Positions 49,643 to 57,637 of a DNA stretch of 64,000 nt are shown one piece after another. How positions within the stretch are numbered: the first letter of the stretch is position 1; each line of letters starts with the position of its first letter. Location of the stretch: positions 62,001 to 126,000 of the forward strand of contig NZ_BARF01000081.1 of NCBI RefSeq assembly GCF_000367365.1. Reading direction: 5' to 3'. The position numbers and the translations under genes were made by a program. The notes beneath the pieces are model-generated. The model searched no databases and was not told the origin of the DNA. It saw nothing but the letters and a program-made list of their open reading frames with translations. This stretch comes from Streptomyces prunicolor NBRC 13075. GTDB lineage: Bacteria > Actinomycetota > Actinomycetes > Streptomycetales > Streptomycetaceae.

Positions 49643-49690
49643 TCCAGCCACGTGGCTGGATTCCATCACCGTATCGAACAAAAATCGAAC
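49643..49690. promoter_or_regulatory. dnaE2 upstream region: palindrome and TCGAAC repeats
   Basis: TCCAGCCACGTGGCTGGA at 49643-49660 is a perfect 18-bp palindrome. TCGAAC occurs at 49674-49679 and 49685-49690, 11 bases apart. TCGAAC is the half-site of the Actinobacterial LexA box; here the two are direct repeats, not inverted, so binding is uncertain. Confidence 0.55.
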
Positions 49691-49733
49691 ACGTCGATTC
49701 ATGGGGGCCGGATGGGTCGCCGTTCGTCGGTAG

Positions 49734-49913
49734 CCCGAGGCGGTCAACGGCGACATCGTTGCCGCCGTGATCGACGGCGAGGCCACGGTGAAGCGCCTCC
49801 GGCTCGACGGGGGCCACGTCTGGCTGGTTCCGCGCGGCGCGGCGCACCAGTCCATCCCGGGCGACCGGGCCGCGATCCTCGGGCGCGTCGTCGCCGTCAT
49901 GTGCCGCCCCTGA
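49734..49913 (+). pseudogene. lexA: lexA 3' fragment
   Basis: The frame reads VNGDIVAAVIDGEATVKRL and continues to the end of a LexA-type peptidase domain (HQSIPGDRAAILGRVVAVMC). It contains the catalytic Lys of ATVK. An in-frame TAG at 49731 and the missing N-terminal domain and Ser-containing part show it is a truncated copy. It lies divergently next to dnaE2, as in lexA-imuB-dnaE2 cassettes. Confidence 0.8.
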
Positions 49914-49920
49914 TGGCCGT

Positions 49921-49969
49921 CTCTTAAGGCTTGCCCCTCCATTGCCGTTGATGTATAGTCTTAAGAGTC
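49921..49969 (+). promoter_or_regulatory. Promoter within inverted repeat, copy 2
   Basis: CTCTTAAG at 49921-49928 and CTTAAGAG at 49960-49967 flank -35 TTGCCC (49931-49936) and -10 TATAGT (49954-49959), spacing 17. It matches 21013-21064 over the left arm plus GGCTTGC and over TATAGTCTTAAGAGTC on the right. Confidence 0.8.
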
Positions 49970-50040
49970 AAGGCGTGGGAGTGCGGGAACGCCTCGCCCG
50001 CGCAGGAGGCCTGCAACAAGGCCCCGAAGAAAGAGAGTTG

Positions 50041-50547
50041 ATGACGAAGAAGCGGCAGATGCTGCTGTCCGGAGTGGCCCTCATCGTCAGTGTGGGCCTG
50101 AGTGCCTGCGGTCCCGCCTCCGGCACCCATCGGGGCGACACCCCTGCGGAAGCCCGCCACGCCGACACCGTCTCCGGACTCCGCGACGATGTCCGCCACA
50201 TCACCCGGAAGGCCACGCCCGCCGTCCGGCCCCGCATGGTCAACCGGTGCACGACCACCACCAAGAAGATCAAGCACACGTCGCGCACGCGCACCGGCAA
50301 GCGCACGTTGACCAGCACCTGGTACGAGAACAGGCCCATCACCACCTGCCGCAAGGTCCGCAACGGCACCGAGTCCCACACCCGGGTGGCCCGCCGCGAG
50401 CGCTGGTGCGTGGAGCTCGACGCCGTCAACGGCGACCAGCGCCGCAGAGACGTGTGGTTCCAGGTCACCCACGCCGCCTATACGAAAGCCCTCGCCGTAC
50501 GCGAGGGCGACAGCATCAAGTTCACGCCCGTCGCGAACGGCTGCTGA
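50041..50547 (+). CDS. Putative lipoprotein
   Basis: A 168-residue secreted protein with a lipoprotein signal peptide (MTKKRQMLLSGVALIVSVGLSAC; lipobox LSAC at about residue 23). The mature part is basic and Thr-rich with four further cysteines that could form disulfides. ATG 50041 follows AGAGAG. Its promoter is the second copy of the CTCTTAAG-flanked unit. No family is recognised; it probably sits on the outer face of the membrane. Confidence 0.78.
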   Translation: MTKKRQMLLSGVALIVSVGLSACGPASGTHRGDTPAEARHADTVSGLRDDVRHITRKATPAVRPRMVNRCTTTTKKIKHTSRTRTGKRTLTSTWYENRPITTCRKVRNGTESHTRVARRERWCVELDAVNGDQRRRDVWFQVTHAAYTKALAVREGDSIKFTPVANGC

Positions 50548-50648
50548 CCTCGGCCTTCCCCGAGAACCTGCTCCTCCCCGGTGGGGAGAGCGTCACATTC
50601 CGCGAGCGTCGCGCCGCCTGCCTGTCGGCGGCGCGACGCCCACGGCCG

Positions 50649-50683
50649 CGCGAAATCTGTCCACAGGCAAGCCGCCATACGGT
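50649..50683 (+). promoter_or_regulatory. Promoter-like motif shared with 19622-19656
   Basis: CGCGAAATCTGTCCACAG at 50649-50666 is identical to the copy at 19622-19639; TACGGT at 50678-50683 takes the place of TAGCGT. It lies 34 bases upstream of the TTG start of the NERD gene. Confidence 0.65.
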
Positions 50684-50717
50684 CCGACGGCACGCCATCG
50701 AACGAGGGGATCGACCG

Positions 50718-51431
50718 TTGAGCCCGGCACGCCGCCGCAACCGCGCAGGAGCCAGCGCACAGCAGATGGCAGCACGACAGCGCCGACGAGCGCTGCCCCT
50801 GCCCGTCACCCTGGGATTCGCGGCCGCGCTCGCGTTCATCATGGCGCAGATCCTCGGCATCACCGCGGGCGCGGCAGCGGCAGCCGTAGCGCTCATCGTC
50901 GGCCGCCGCCGCACCTCTCCCGGACGGAACTCCTGGGCCGTCGGCGCGGCCGGTGAGCGCCGCACAGCACGGCTGCTCCGCCCTCTGGCCTGGTCGCGGC
51001 GGTACGCCGTCCTTCACGACCGAGGCGTTCCGAAATCTCGTGCGAACCTTGATCACCTCATAGTTGGGCGATCCGGGCTTATCTATGTAGATACCAAGAA
51101 TTGGATGTCAATCACCTCGAAGGTGCGTGTTAAGAGCGACGGGCAGCTCTGGTACGGCGACTACCCCCAAGGCCCCGCAGTCTCCACCGTGCGCTGGGAA
51201 GCCGACCAGGTCCAGCGAGTCCTCGGCTGGCCGGTCCGCGCGGTGATCGCCGTCCACGGCGCTCGTGTCCCCGGAGGGCGCATCTATCTCGACGGCGTCA
51301 CCGTCATCCAGGCCCGTGACCTCCGCAGCTATATCCGCTCACTTCCGGGCGCCGCCGGATGGGACCGGGCGCTCGTTACGGAGACCGCCCGCATTGCCGA
51401 CGCCCGACTCGCCCCCGCGTCCGCACGCTGA
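50718..51431 (+). CDS. NERD nuclease-related membrane protein
   Basis: A 237-residue protein. Two hydrophobic spans (residues about 32-70) precede a NERD domain (about 80-200) with GERRTARLL, then HDRGVPKSRANLDHLIVG and VDTKNW, matching the E...D-x-x-x-x...D-x-K layout of restriction-type endonuclease folds. NERD proteins probably act on DNA, but no activity is proven for most. TTG 50718 follows GAGGGGA. It shares its upstream motif with the DUF5706-like gene. Confidence 0.8.
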   Translation: MSPARRRNRAGASAQQMAARQRRRALPLPVTLGFAAALAFIMAQILGITAGAAAAAVALIVGRRRTSPGRNSWAVGAAGERRTARLLRPLAWSRRYAVLHDRGVPKSRANLDHLIVGRSGLIYVDTKNWMSITSKVRVKSDGQLWYGDYPQGPAVSTVRWEADQVQRVLGWPVRAVIAVHGARVPGGRIYLDGVTVIQARDLRSYIRSLPGAAGWDRALVTETARIADARLAPASAR

Positions 51432-51576
51432 CCCCGACCGAGGATCCGCCGCACCGTGCCAGACCGCTACAACTACGGTAAAACCACTTGGAGTAAAACA
51501 AGTCAGCCTATAAAATGATCTTTGTAAGCCCTGGGTTGCAGTCACTGAACCCCCGCACACTGTCCAGGGCAGAGCA

Positions 51577-51622
51577 GAGGCGCCTGCGCTCGCCGGATCC
51601 GCGAGACCACCGCAGGCGCCTC
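51577..51622. terminator. Hairpin after the NERD gene
   Basis: GAGGCGCCTGCG at 51577-51588 pairs perfectly with CGCAGGCGCCTC at 51611-51622; the 22-base loop can itself fold. It lies between convergent genes. Confidence 0.6.
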
Positions 51623-51677
51623 GCCCATGTCGGACTGGCCACCGCACCCGATGCGTAGTGACGGCTCTCGCGAAAGC

Positions 51678-52029
51678 CTATCCGTGGTCGATGACCCTGT
51701 TCCGCAGCACGCTGAAGGCCACGGCGCAGCGTTCGTCCTTGCACCAGTCGCTGAGGGTCTTGCTCTCCCCGAACGCCGTGTGTAACTGCCGACGCTGATT
51801 CCGGACCGGTGCCCTGACCGTCAGAAGTTGGTCCCGCAGCGTTTCGAGGACGCGATGTGTGACCAGCGTGCACCTCGGCTTCACGGAGACGGCGACGTAT
51901 CCCTCCCGATACAGCGGATAGATGGTGGCGGAAAGAGGGGACGCGCATGCCGAATTCCTTGGCGAGGGTCGCCTGGATTGGGAGCAGTTTCCCGGGCTGG
52001 TAGACCCCGTCCGTGAGACGCTGACGCAT
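51678..52029 (-). pseudogene. Frameshifted GntR-like regulator
   Basis: From 52029 the frame encodes a winged helix (MRQRLTDGVYQPGKLLP, EFGMRVPSF) like the second one of the 52992-53510 protein. Near 51915 the homology jumps to another frame (LYREGYVAVS), which then reads to the stop at 51678 with WCKDERCAVAFSVLRNRV, a common Streptomyces tail. One base gained or lost explains it. Coding text also extends upstream of 52029 without an RBS, so the 5' end may be missing too. Confidence 0.65.
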
Positions 52030-52213
52030 CGTGCGTTCGACGAGTCCGGGTGCCGTCAGGCGAGACCGATGGGAGGCCGGTGCGGCACTCGGCGGGGGAC
52101 CGCCGGTGACATGTGCGCCTACGCGGTCTGCTCACGGGCTCGGGCGCAGCCGTGGAGGACGGGCTGGCTGATGGTCGGTCATACGGGCTCGGTTCCACGG
52201 GAGCACCCGGCCC

Positions 52214-52255
52214 GGGCGTGAAGGTCGCGGCACGCGCGCTGCGACCTTCACGCCC
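52214..52255 (-). terminator. Perfect 15-bp hairpin
   Basis: GGGCGTGAAGGTCGC at 52214-52228 is the reverse complement of 52241-52255, with a 12-base loop. It follows the minus-strand gene at 52276 and probably ends it. Confidence 0.75.
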
Positions 52256-52275
52256 GCATGCTTCCTGGGGTCTCG

Positions 52276-52698
52276 TCAAGTCGCCCGATGGTCGCGGCGC
52301 CGAGTACCCCGCGACACGGCCTGCCTGCCACCACGCGGCCGCGTGGCTATGGGCGGGTACTGCGCCCGTGAGTCATCCTCCACCGCAGGCTGGCCCTGCC
52401 TCACCGTAGAGGCCGTGTTCGTGACGCCCGTAGCCACAGGGTCGCCCACATGGGTGCCGCCGCGGCCCTCGTACTCAAGCCCGTGGTTGCGTAGCCGCTT
52501 CAACAAGTCGGGGTACGCGACGGTGTCCGATCCGGCCACTGTTCTGGAGAAGGTAATGCGCTGCCGGCAGGTCGGGCAGCGCAGAAAGAGGTGATCCGAC
52601 CTGGTGGTCCCGAGCTCGAACTTGTTCTTCCGCGCGGCTTTGGCGAGATCACGTATTCGGCCATCCCGAATGCCTTTCAGAAGGCTCTGTCTGGACAT
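52276..52698 (-). CDS. Small protein with HicA-like pattern
   Basis: A 140-residue protein. Residues about 15-80 (LAKAARKNKFELGTTRSDHLFLRC, CRQRITFSRT) resemble the compact HicA/dsRBD-like fold, in which a short strand with a His follows a helix; a CPTC pair is inserted. The last 55 residues look disordered. ATG 52698 follows AAAGGA. No HicB-type antitoxin is adjacent, so a toxin role is unproven. Confidence 0.5.
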   Translation of the reverse strand: MSRQSLLKGIRDGRIRDLAKAARKNKFELGTTRSDHLFLRCPTCRQRITFSRTVAGSDTVAYPDLLKRLRNHGLEYEGRGGTHVGDPVATGVTNTASTVRQGQPAVEDDSRAQYPPIATRPRGGRQAVSRGTRRRDHRAT

Positions 52699-52747
52699 GC
52701 GTTCCTTTCGGTGGTGTGGGCGGCCCTCTGATCCCGGGGCATGGAAG

Positions 52748-52975
52748 TCACCGAGAACTACCGATGGAGAAAGGGCTCGCGTCCGCGCCGCGGTCTGCCG
52801 CGAGGTGGGTTTGCACTGATCTCATGGAGGGCCTGCGCCTCGGCCCGCACCGGGCGACCACACCGGAGTGACACACCTTGACGGTCTTCTCGTCCGAGGG
52901 GTCCAGTCGGATACCGGGCGGAAGCCCGCGGGCGAGGTCGTACAACTCGCCCCGGCTGCATGCTCCGATGATCAT
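52748..52975 (-). CDS. Possible 75-residue protein
   Basis: Starts at ATG 52975 and reads MIIGACSRGELYDLARGLPP followed by basic text. It follows the GntR-like gene on the same strand. The RBS is weak and no family is recognised. Confidence 0.35.
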   Translation of the reverse strand: MIIGACSRGELYDLARGLPPGIRLDPSDEKTVKVCHSGVVARCGPRRRPSMRSVQTHLAADRGADASPFSIGSSR

Positions 52976-52991
52976 GACGTGTGTCGGCCCT

Positions 52992-53510
52992 TCACACTGG
53001 GGAGCTTTCCAGGACGAGGCGCGTGACCCGGGTGCCGATCGGCAGGAGGGAGTGGGCCAGGTACCCGGCGATGAAGAGCGGGCCAAGAGCCGCGTCGACC
53101 ACGCTCTGCGGGACACCCAGCTCGTCGGCCAAGTCCTGCCGTTCAGGTAGGAGTTGGCCGGGCTTGTAGATGAGATCGGCCAAGCGCTCGCGGAGGGTGT
53201 GCTCGACCTGGACGACGCGCGGGTCTGCGGTGGAGCCCGGATCGGTCTGGAGGGGTGGACCGAGCACACGTTTGGGGCGGCCCCGCTCGATCGATATCAG
53301 TCCCTCATGGGCGAGCCCCCGTAGGGCGGCTGCCACGACACGAGAGTCGGTCTGGAAACTGAGGGCCAAGTCCGCGGAGGTGATGATCGTGCCAGCTGGT
53401 ACGTCACCAGCGACGATGGCCTCGTGCAGGCTGCGGTAGAGCCGCTGAGCCTGCTCGGCCTGTCCCGATCGGAGACGGGAGGTCTCTTCGACCCGGAGGT
53501 CAGTTGCCAT
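52992..53510 (-). CDS. Regulator with two GntR-type winged helices
   Basis: A 172-residue protein. Winged helix 1 (about residues 22-78: YRSLHEAIVAGDVPAGTII, ALRGLAHEGLISIERG) and winged helix 2 (about 105-155: LRERLADLIYKPGQLLP, ELGVPQSVVDAALGPL). There is no effector domain. ATG 53510 has GGAG upstream. It is a relative of the broken gene at 51678-52029 and of the regulator at 58958-59785, so this region has three of the type. The target is unknown. Confidence 0.72.
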   Translation of the reverse strand: MATDLRVEETSRLRSGQAEQAQRLYRSLHEAIVAGDVPAGTIITSADLALSFQTDSRVVAAALRGLAHEGLISIERGRPKRVLGPPLQTDPGSTADPRVVQVEHTLRERLADLIYKPGQLLPERQDLADELGVPQSVVDAALGPLFIAGYLAHSLLPIGTRVTRLVLESSPV

Positions 53511-53711
53511 GATGCTCCAACAGATGGGTTGAACTGCCTGGCACTTCAGGCGGATTGGTGTGACCTCGCGTTCAAGAAGCGCGCCGCTTCTCGGCTGGAA
53601 CGTCCGGCGCGGAGGGTTGCCCTGCCGTCCGAGGGGAGTCGGAGGCCGCTTGGCCCTCCACGCCGGGGGCCCGCCCCGGCCCCGCTGTGGAAGCGGGCAC
53701 CGAGACGGGGA

Positions 53712-54839
53712 TCATGGGATGCTCACCGGCTCCGGATCGTCCGTCGGCTGCGGCGTGTCACCGTCGGGGGTGACGGGCGGGGGTTGTGTATCCGGGTGAG
53801 CCGCCTTCGCCGCTTTCTCCAACCGGGATCCGAACCACGAGACCAGCAGGCTGAAGAGGAGACCCAGGGCGGGCCGGTACCAGAAGGGGAGCCCCTGCAG
53901 GAACATGAGGCCGCCGCCGACAAGGTCGAAGGTGAAGTGGGCGGCCATGAAGGGGAGGAGGCGTCCGTACTGCCGGTACAGCCAGACGCGGCCCGCAGCG
54001 AAGAGGAGCATGCCGATGGCGGGGAGTCCGAGGTAGGCGTGCAGAAGGACTTCGGGGACGCAGACCAGGGTGTAGATCTGCCATGCGGGTCGGCGTACCG
54101 CGGTGAGCAGGGCGGTCGTGGTGGCGACGATCACCACGTCCTCCAGCGCCACCGTCGACACCAGTCCGATGGCGAGGGTCCCGATGTTGTCGACGCCGAG
54201 GGTGGCCATCTGGCCGCCCTTCATGACCGGCACGCCGGCCCCGGTCCAGCGGATGAGCTGGAGCAGCAGGAAGCTGAGAGCGCCGCCAGCGATGCATACA
54301 GCGAGGACTAGTTGCGTGATCTCCCAGTCACGCAACCGTTCAACTGGAGTACGGGGAACGGTGACTCGCAGGGAGACCCGGTGCGCTCGGCACACTTCGA
54401 GGGCCAGCCACGCCAGGACGCAGCCGAACACGCCGGCGCCAACGACTTGCGCGAGCGCGATGGGGAACGGCGCGGTTGCGTACATGCCCGCCGCTCCGGC
54501 CAGGACGGCGGCGCCGCGCTGGAGGAGACGCTGCCGGGGCGTGACCTGGCTGAGCGGGGTCCGGGCAAACACCAGCCAGCACAGCCACCAGAACACGACT
54601 GCCGCGACGGTGAACTGAGTCCAGATCACCACGTATCTGGTCCGTGTCGTTAAGGAGAACGGCAGGCCGTACAGGTGGCCGGATGTCACCGCGGTGACGA
54701 TCAGGGGGAACCAGCAGGCAAGAACGAGGAGCCCGATCACGTGCCGCACCACACGGCGGGCGGGCGCGTCACTCAGCGGCGGGGGCTCAGGAACTGGCTG
54801 GTGGAAGAGCTCGGGCAGCGCGAGGTGAAGTAACTTCAT
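53712..54839 (-). CDS. CPBP/PrsW-like membrane protease relative
   Basis: A 375-residue protein with about eight hydrophobic spans. The CPBP (Abi) pattern is visible: an acidic motif LEDVVI near residue 230, then LLHAYLG, and FMAAHFTFDL (His) further on. The usual EE is ED here, so activity is uncertain. A Pro/Asp-rich tail follows. ATG 54839 overlaps the TGA of the small upstream gene. It closes the minus-strand operon beginning at 59785. Confidence 0.68.
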   Translation of the reverse strand: MKLLHLALPELFHQPVPEPPPLSDAPARRVVRHVIGLLVLACWFPLIVTAVTSGHLYGLPFSLTTRTRYVVIWTQFTVAAVVFWWLCWLVFARTPLSQVTPRQRLLQRGAAVLAGAAGMYATAPFPIALAQVVGAGVFGCVLAWLALEVCRAHRVSLRVTVPRTPVERLRDWEITQLVLAVCIAGGALSFLLLQLIRWTGAGVPVMKGGQMATLGVDNIGTLAIGLVSTVALEDVVIVATTTALLTAVRRPAWQIYTLVCVPEVLLHAYLGLPAIGMLLFAAGRVWLYRQYGRLLPFMAAHFTFDLVGGGLMFLQGLPFWYRPALGLLFSLLVSWFGSRLEKAAKAAHPDTQPPPVTPDGDTPQPTDDPEPVSIP

Positions 54840-55033
54840 TCCGATTCTCCGGTGGCGAAGGACGCGAACTCGTCGGCGTCGTACACGGCGAGCGATGCCC
54901 ATGACTGCGTGCCGGCGCCGACACAGACGGCTTGCTGGGCTACGTCGAACAACAGGTTCAGCGCGATGCCTGCGATGCTGCCCGTACGGCCCGAGGCACC
55001 GGGACCGGTGAGACGGGACAGGAGATCAAACAC
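54836..55033 (-). CDS. Hypothetical 65-residue protein
   Basis: GTG 55033 overlaps the end of the zincin gene by 8 bases, and the TGA overlaps the CPBP ATG. The protein is hydrophobic in its middle (SIAGIALNLLFDVAQQAVCVGAG) with an acidic end. It might be membrane-associated. The double overlap supports translation. No family is recognised. Confidence 0.55.
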   Translation of the reverse strand: MFDLLSRLTGPGASGRTGSIAGIALNLLFDVAQQAVCVGAGTQSWASLAVYDADEFASFATGESE

Positions 55034-55865
55034 CAGGGAGCCCCCGCTCGATGCGGCGGATCCAGGACGGGGGGTCCGCGATCTCGGACTCGGTGGGGAG
55101 GTGCGTGGCGTCCTTCCAGACCTGGTTGACCAGGCCGGTGCCGAGTGCGGCGACGGCCTGCGCAATGAGGCGGGAACCCTGCTCGTACGCTTCGCGGCTC
55201 GGGCCGAAGCGGCGGACGATGCCCCGGTTGTGCAGGCGATAACGCCAGGACTTGGGTCCTTCCCGGAAATCGGCCGCTGTGCCGAACAACCGCTTGAGCG
55301 TCTGACGTTCGGCCCAGGTGGCGTGCCCCTCCACGATGGCCGAGACACTCTTCGGTGACGCGAGGACTCCCCGTTTCGGCAGGAAGAAGCTGGTCCAGAC
55401 CGTGCCGCCGGCGGCTTCCTCCTGCATGTGGTGGACCAGTTCATGTGCCACGACCTGGACGAGGAAGGGTTCCTCGGTCAGCACGCCGCAGTGACGCAGG
55501 GTCTGCGGGATAGTGGTCGTCTCCCACTGGCTGTCAGCGGCCTCCTGGGTCGTGGCGGGCACCAGGGGCCAGAGCAGGACCGGGACGAAGGACCCGAGTT
55601 TGAGCGCGAGGCGCATGGCGCTGATCTCCGCTGGCAGCAGGTCCAGGTCGGCGATGTCGCGGGCGAGGATGCGCATACGGTGCTGTCGGGTCTCTTCCCG
55701 CCACGCCTTCGGCGTCAGCAGGCGGAAGCGGACCTTCGCGGGAAGCGGAAGGCCGGTTATCTCGCTCACCGTTGGTGCCACCCGGCGAAGGATCTGGTCG
55801 ATTCGCTCGGCCAGGTCGGGGTGGCGCTGGGTGTCGTCCAGCACGGTGAAGCTGGTGTGGGTCAC
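55026..55865 (-). CDS. Zincin-type metalloprotease-like protein
   Basis: A 279-residue protein with the zinc motif HELVHH (VVAHELVHHMQEEAAGG) near residue 145 and a downstream Glu in SAIVEGHATWAE, the third ligand pattern of gluzincin-like enzymes. A hydrophobic stretch (FVPVLLWPLVPA) precedes it. GTG 55865 follows AGGA. A role in maturing or exporting the operon's product is plausible; the substrate is unknown. Confidence 0.75.
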   Translation of the reverse strand: MTHTSFTVLDDTQRHPDLAERIDQILRRVAPTVSEITGLPLPAKVRFRLLTPKAWREETRQHRMRILARDIADLDLLPAEISAMRLALKLGSFVPVLLWPLVPATTQEAADSQWETTTIPQTLRHCGVLTEEPFLVQVVAHELVHHMQEEAAGGTVWTSFFLPKRGVLASPKSVSAIVEGHATWAERQTLKRLFGTAADFREGPKSWRYRLHNRGIVRRFGPSREAYEQGSRLIAQAVAALGTGLVNQVWKDATHLPTESEIADPPSWIRRIERGLPGV

Positions 55866-56110
55866 AGATGGTCCTGTCGAGAAGTGATCGGTCTTGGTCG
55901 GCTTCGGTGGCCGTTTGCTTCTGAGGGCCACTGACTGTTCCCGGGGAACGAAGGGGTCCGGGTGCCCTTCGCCAAGCCCGGAGTCAGGGCTGTCCCGCGC
56001 TCCTGCCGCCGAGAGCGGGGAATGGCATTGGCGACAGGGGGCGAGCCTGTGCTCAGACGGAGATCGCGAGACGCCGCGCACAAGGGGTGGCGCAACCGCG
56101 GGTGATCCCG

Positions 56111-56947
56111 CTACGGGGCGGTGTCGAACTCCCCCACGACGGGGAGGTGGTCGGAACAGCGCCGAGCCTCGGCCGTGTCGTAGGTGCGGTAGTCGAGCAC
56201 CCTCAGTCCGTACGTGAGGAGGTGGTCCAGCCGCAGAGGAACGGGCTCGTTCGCGTAGAAGTAGCCGACGGTCGCGTCTCGGGGCCTGCCGGTCAAGGTC
56301 TCCGGGTCCTGCCATCCGGACTCCAGGAGGACCTGGATGGCCCGGACATCCGCGTCGCCGAACGTTCCGTCCTCCTTAACGAGTCGGTAGCGCGACTGCA
56401 GATTGCGCGGCACCTTGTCCCAATCGAGTCGGTCCTCGGGGCTGGGACAGTTCAGGTCGCCCAGGATCAGTCCCCGTGACGGTGCGCCGGGGAAATCGCC
56501 TGCGTAGTCGGTCATCCACCGCGCTTCACGCAGACGAGTGTCACCGTCGGTGTAGCTCAGGTGGGTGGCGAGCGCCAGGAAATCGGCGTCGTCGTTCTCC
56601 GCTTCGAGGGGCCGCAGGCGAGCGCGGATGAGGGCGTGGTGGAACACGCCCTCTGCTGGTCTGTCCCAGCTGACCAGGTGGAGTTTCGAGGAGCGATAGA
56701 GCATGGCGGTGTAGTTGGGCATGAGGCCCATGCGCGATCGCTCCATGGTCACCGGCGTCAGACCCAGGACGTGGGCTATCCATAACAAGCGTCGGCGGCC
56801 TTCCGCGTCCCAACCTGTGCATTCCGAGAGAGCGAGAATGTCAGGTTCCAGGCCGGAGAGGATATCCGCCTGTCTGCGGAGCCGTTTCTCCGAGGAATCG
56901 TCCACGCCTCCGTTGTAGAGGTTCCAGGCCACGGCGCGCGTTGTCAT
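56111..56947 (-). CDS. Endonuclease/exonuclease/phosphatase (EEP) family protein 1
   Basis: A 278-residue EEP-fold hydrolase. Signature groups appear in order: WNLYNGG (Asn), ALSECTGWD (Glu), THLSYTDGD (His), GDLNCP (Asp, Asn) and CSDHLPVVGEF (Asp, His). Substrates in this fold range from nucleic acids to phosphoinositides. No signal peptide is seen. ATG 56947 overlaps the stop of the cupin gene (ATGA). A second EEP protein is encoded 1.1 kb upstream in the same run. Confidence 0.85.
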   Translation of the reverse strand: MTTRAVAWNLYNGGVDDSSEKRLRRQADILSGLEPDILALSECTGWDAEGRRRLLWIAHVLGLTPVTMERSRMGLMPNYTAMLYRSSKLHLVSWDRPAEGVFHHALIRARLRPLEAENDDADFLALATHLSYTDGDTRLREARWMTDYAGDFPGAPSRGLILGDLNCPSPEDRLDWDKVPRNLQSRYRLVKEDGTFGDADVRAIQVLLESGWQDPETLTGRPRDATVGYFYANEPVPLRLDHLLTYGLRVLDYRTYDTAEARRCSDHLPVVGEFDTAP

Positions 56948-57624
56948 GAAGACCCTTCAGTCGTGAAGTCAGTTCGAGTGGGCGGGAGTTCGCGTTCAGG
57001 CCCCGGCCGAGCGTGCATCGGCTGGTCGGTGACAGCGAAGACGAGATGAGCCGAATATTCGGGAGTGCTAACGGCGTGCGTCATTCCTCGCGGAAGGACC
57101 AGCACGTCTCCGGCCGACGTGAGCAGGTCGACGGGACGACTGTCCGCGCTCGTCCAGATCTGCCATTGCTTCGCGCCACGCATTTGCACGATGACACCGA
57201 GCCAGTGGTCATCGTGCGCGCCGAGGTTACGGTCTCCGGCCTGTGATTCGTAGGCAGTGCAGATCACGCGGCGGCGCAGTATTCCGGCGAGATGAAGCGA
57301 GACGAGGCTGAACCATCCGTCGCTGCGGACGTCCAGGCTCTCGTACACGCGCGTCCTCGCCCGCTCCTGATAGGCGTTGGCAAGCGCCCCCAGACCGGTG
57401 TCACGCCGGAACTCTGTTCCGTCTACGAGGGCAACCGTCTGCTCCGGTGCCTTGCTGGCGGCCAACGGCAGGGGAGCGGCCTCGATCCACGCGGTGTCGA
57501 ACGCTCCCGGCACATGATGCAGGTTGCCGGGCGTCATCCCGATCGCCGGCAAGGCGGCTGGCCCGAGTCGTGCCATGAAGTCAGCCGCCGTGACGAGCGG
57601 CAGGGGCACAGGCTGTGCGGTCAT
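56944..57624 (-). CDS. Cupin-4/JmjC-like oxygenase
   Basis: A 226-residue protein. The iron ligands can be read in AHDDHWLGVIVQMRGAKQW (His-x-Asp) and GDVLVLPRGMTHAV (His). This matches the RoxA/cupin-4 class, Fe(II)/2-oxoglutarate oxygenases that hydroxylate proteins or peptides. It is shorter than RoxA and lacks its C-terminal domain. ATG 57624 is 13 bases after the 119-residue gene. Peptide hydroxylation of that neighbour is a testable idea. Confidence 0.75.
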   Translation of the reverse strand: MTAQPVPLPLVTAADFMARLGPAALPAIGMTPGNLHHVPGAFDTAWIEAAPLPLAASKAPEQTVALVDGTEFRRDTGLGALANAYQERARTRVYESLDVRSDGWFSLVSLHLAGILRRRVICTAYESQAGDRNLGAHDDHWLGVIVQMRGAKQWQIWTSADSRPVDLLTSAGDVLVLPRGMTHAVSTPEYSAHLVFAVTDQPMHARPGPERELPPTRTDFTTEGSS

Positions 57625-57637
57625 TGAAGGTGGCTCC

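Noticed and set aside
51476..51530. AT-rich stretch considered as an attachment site or tRNA 3' end
   Set aside because: No tRNA T-loop or cloverleaf can be drawn and no second copy is visible in the window.
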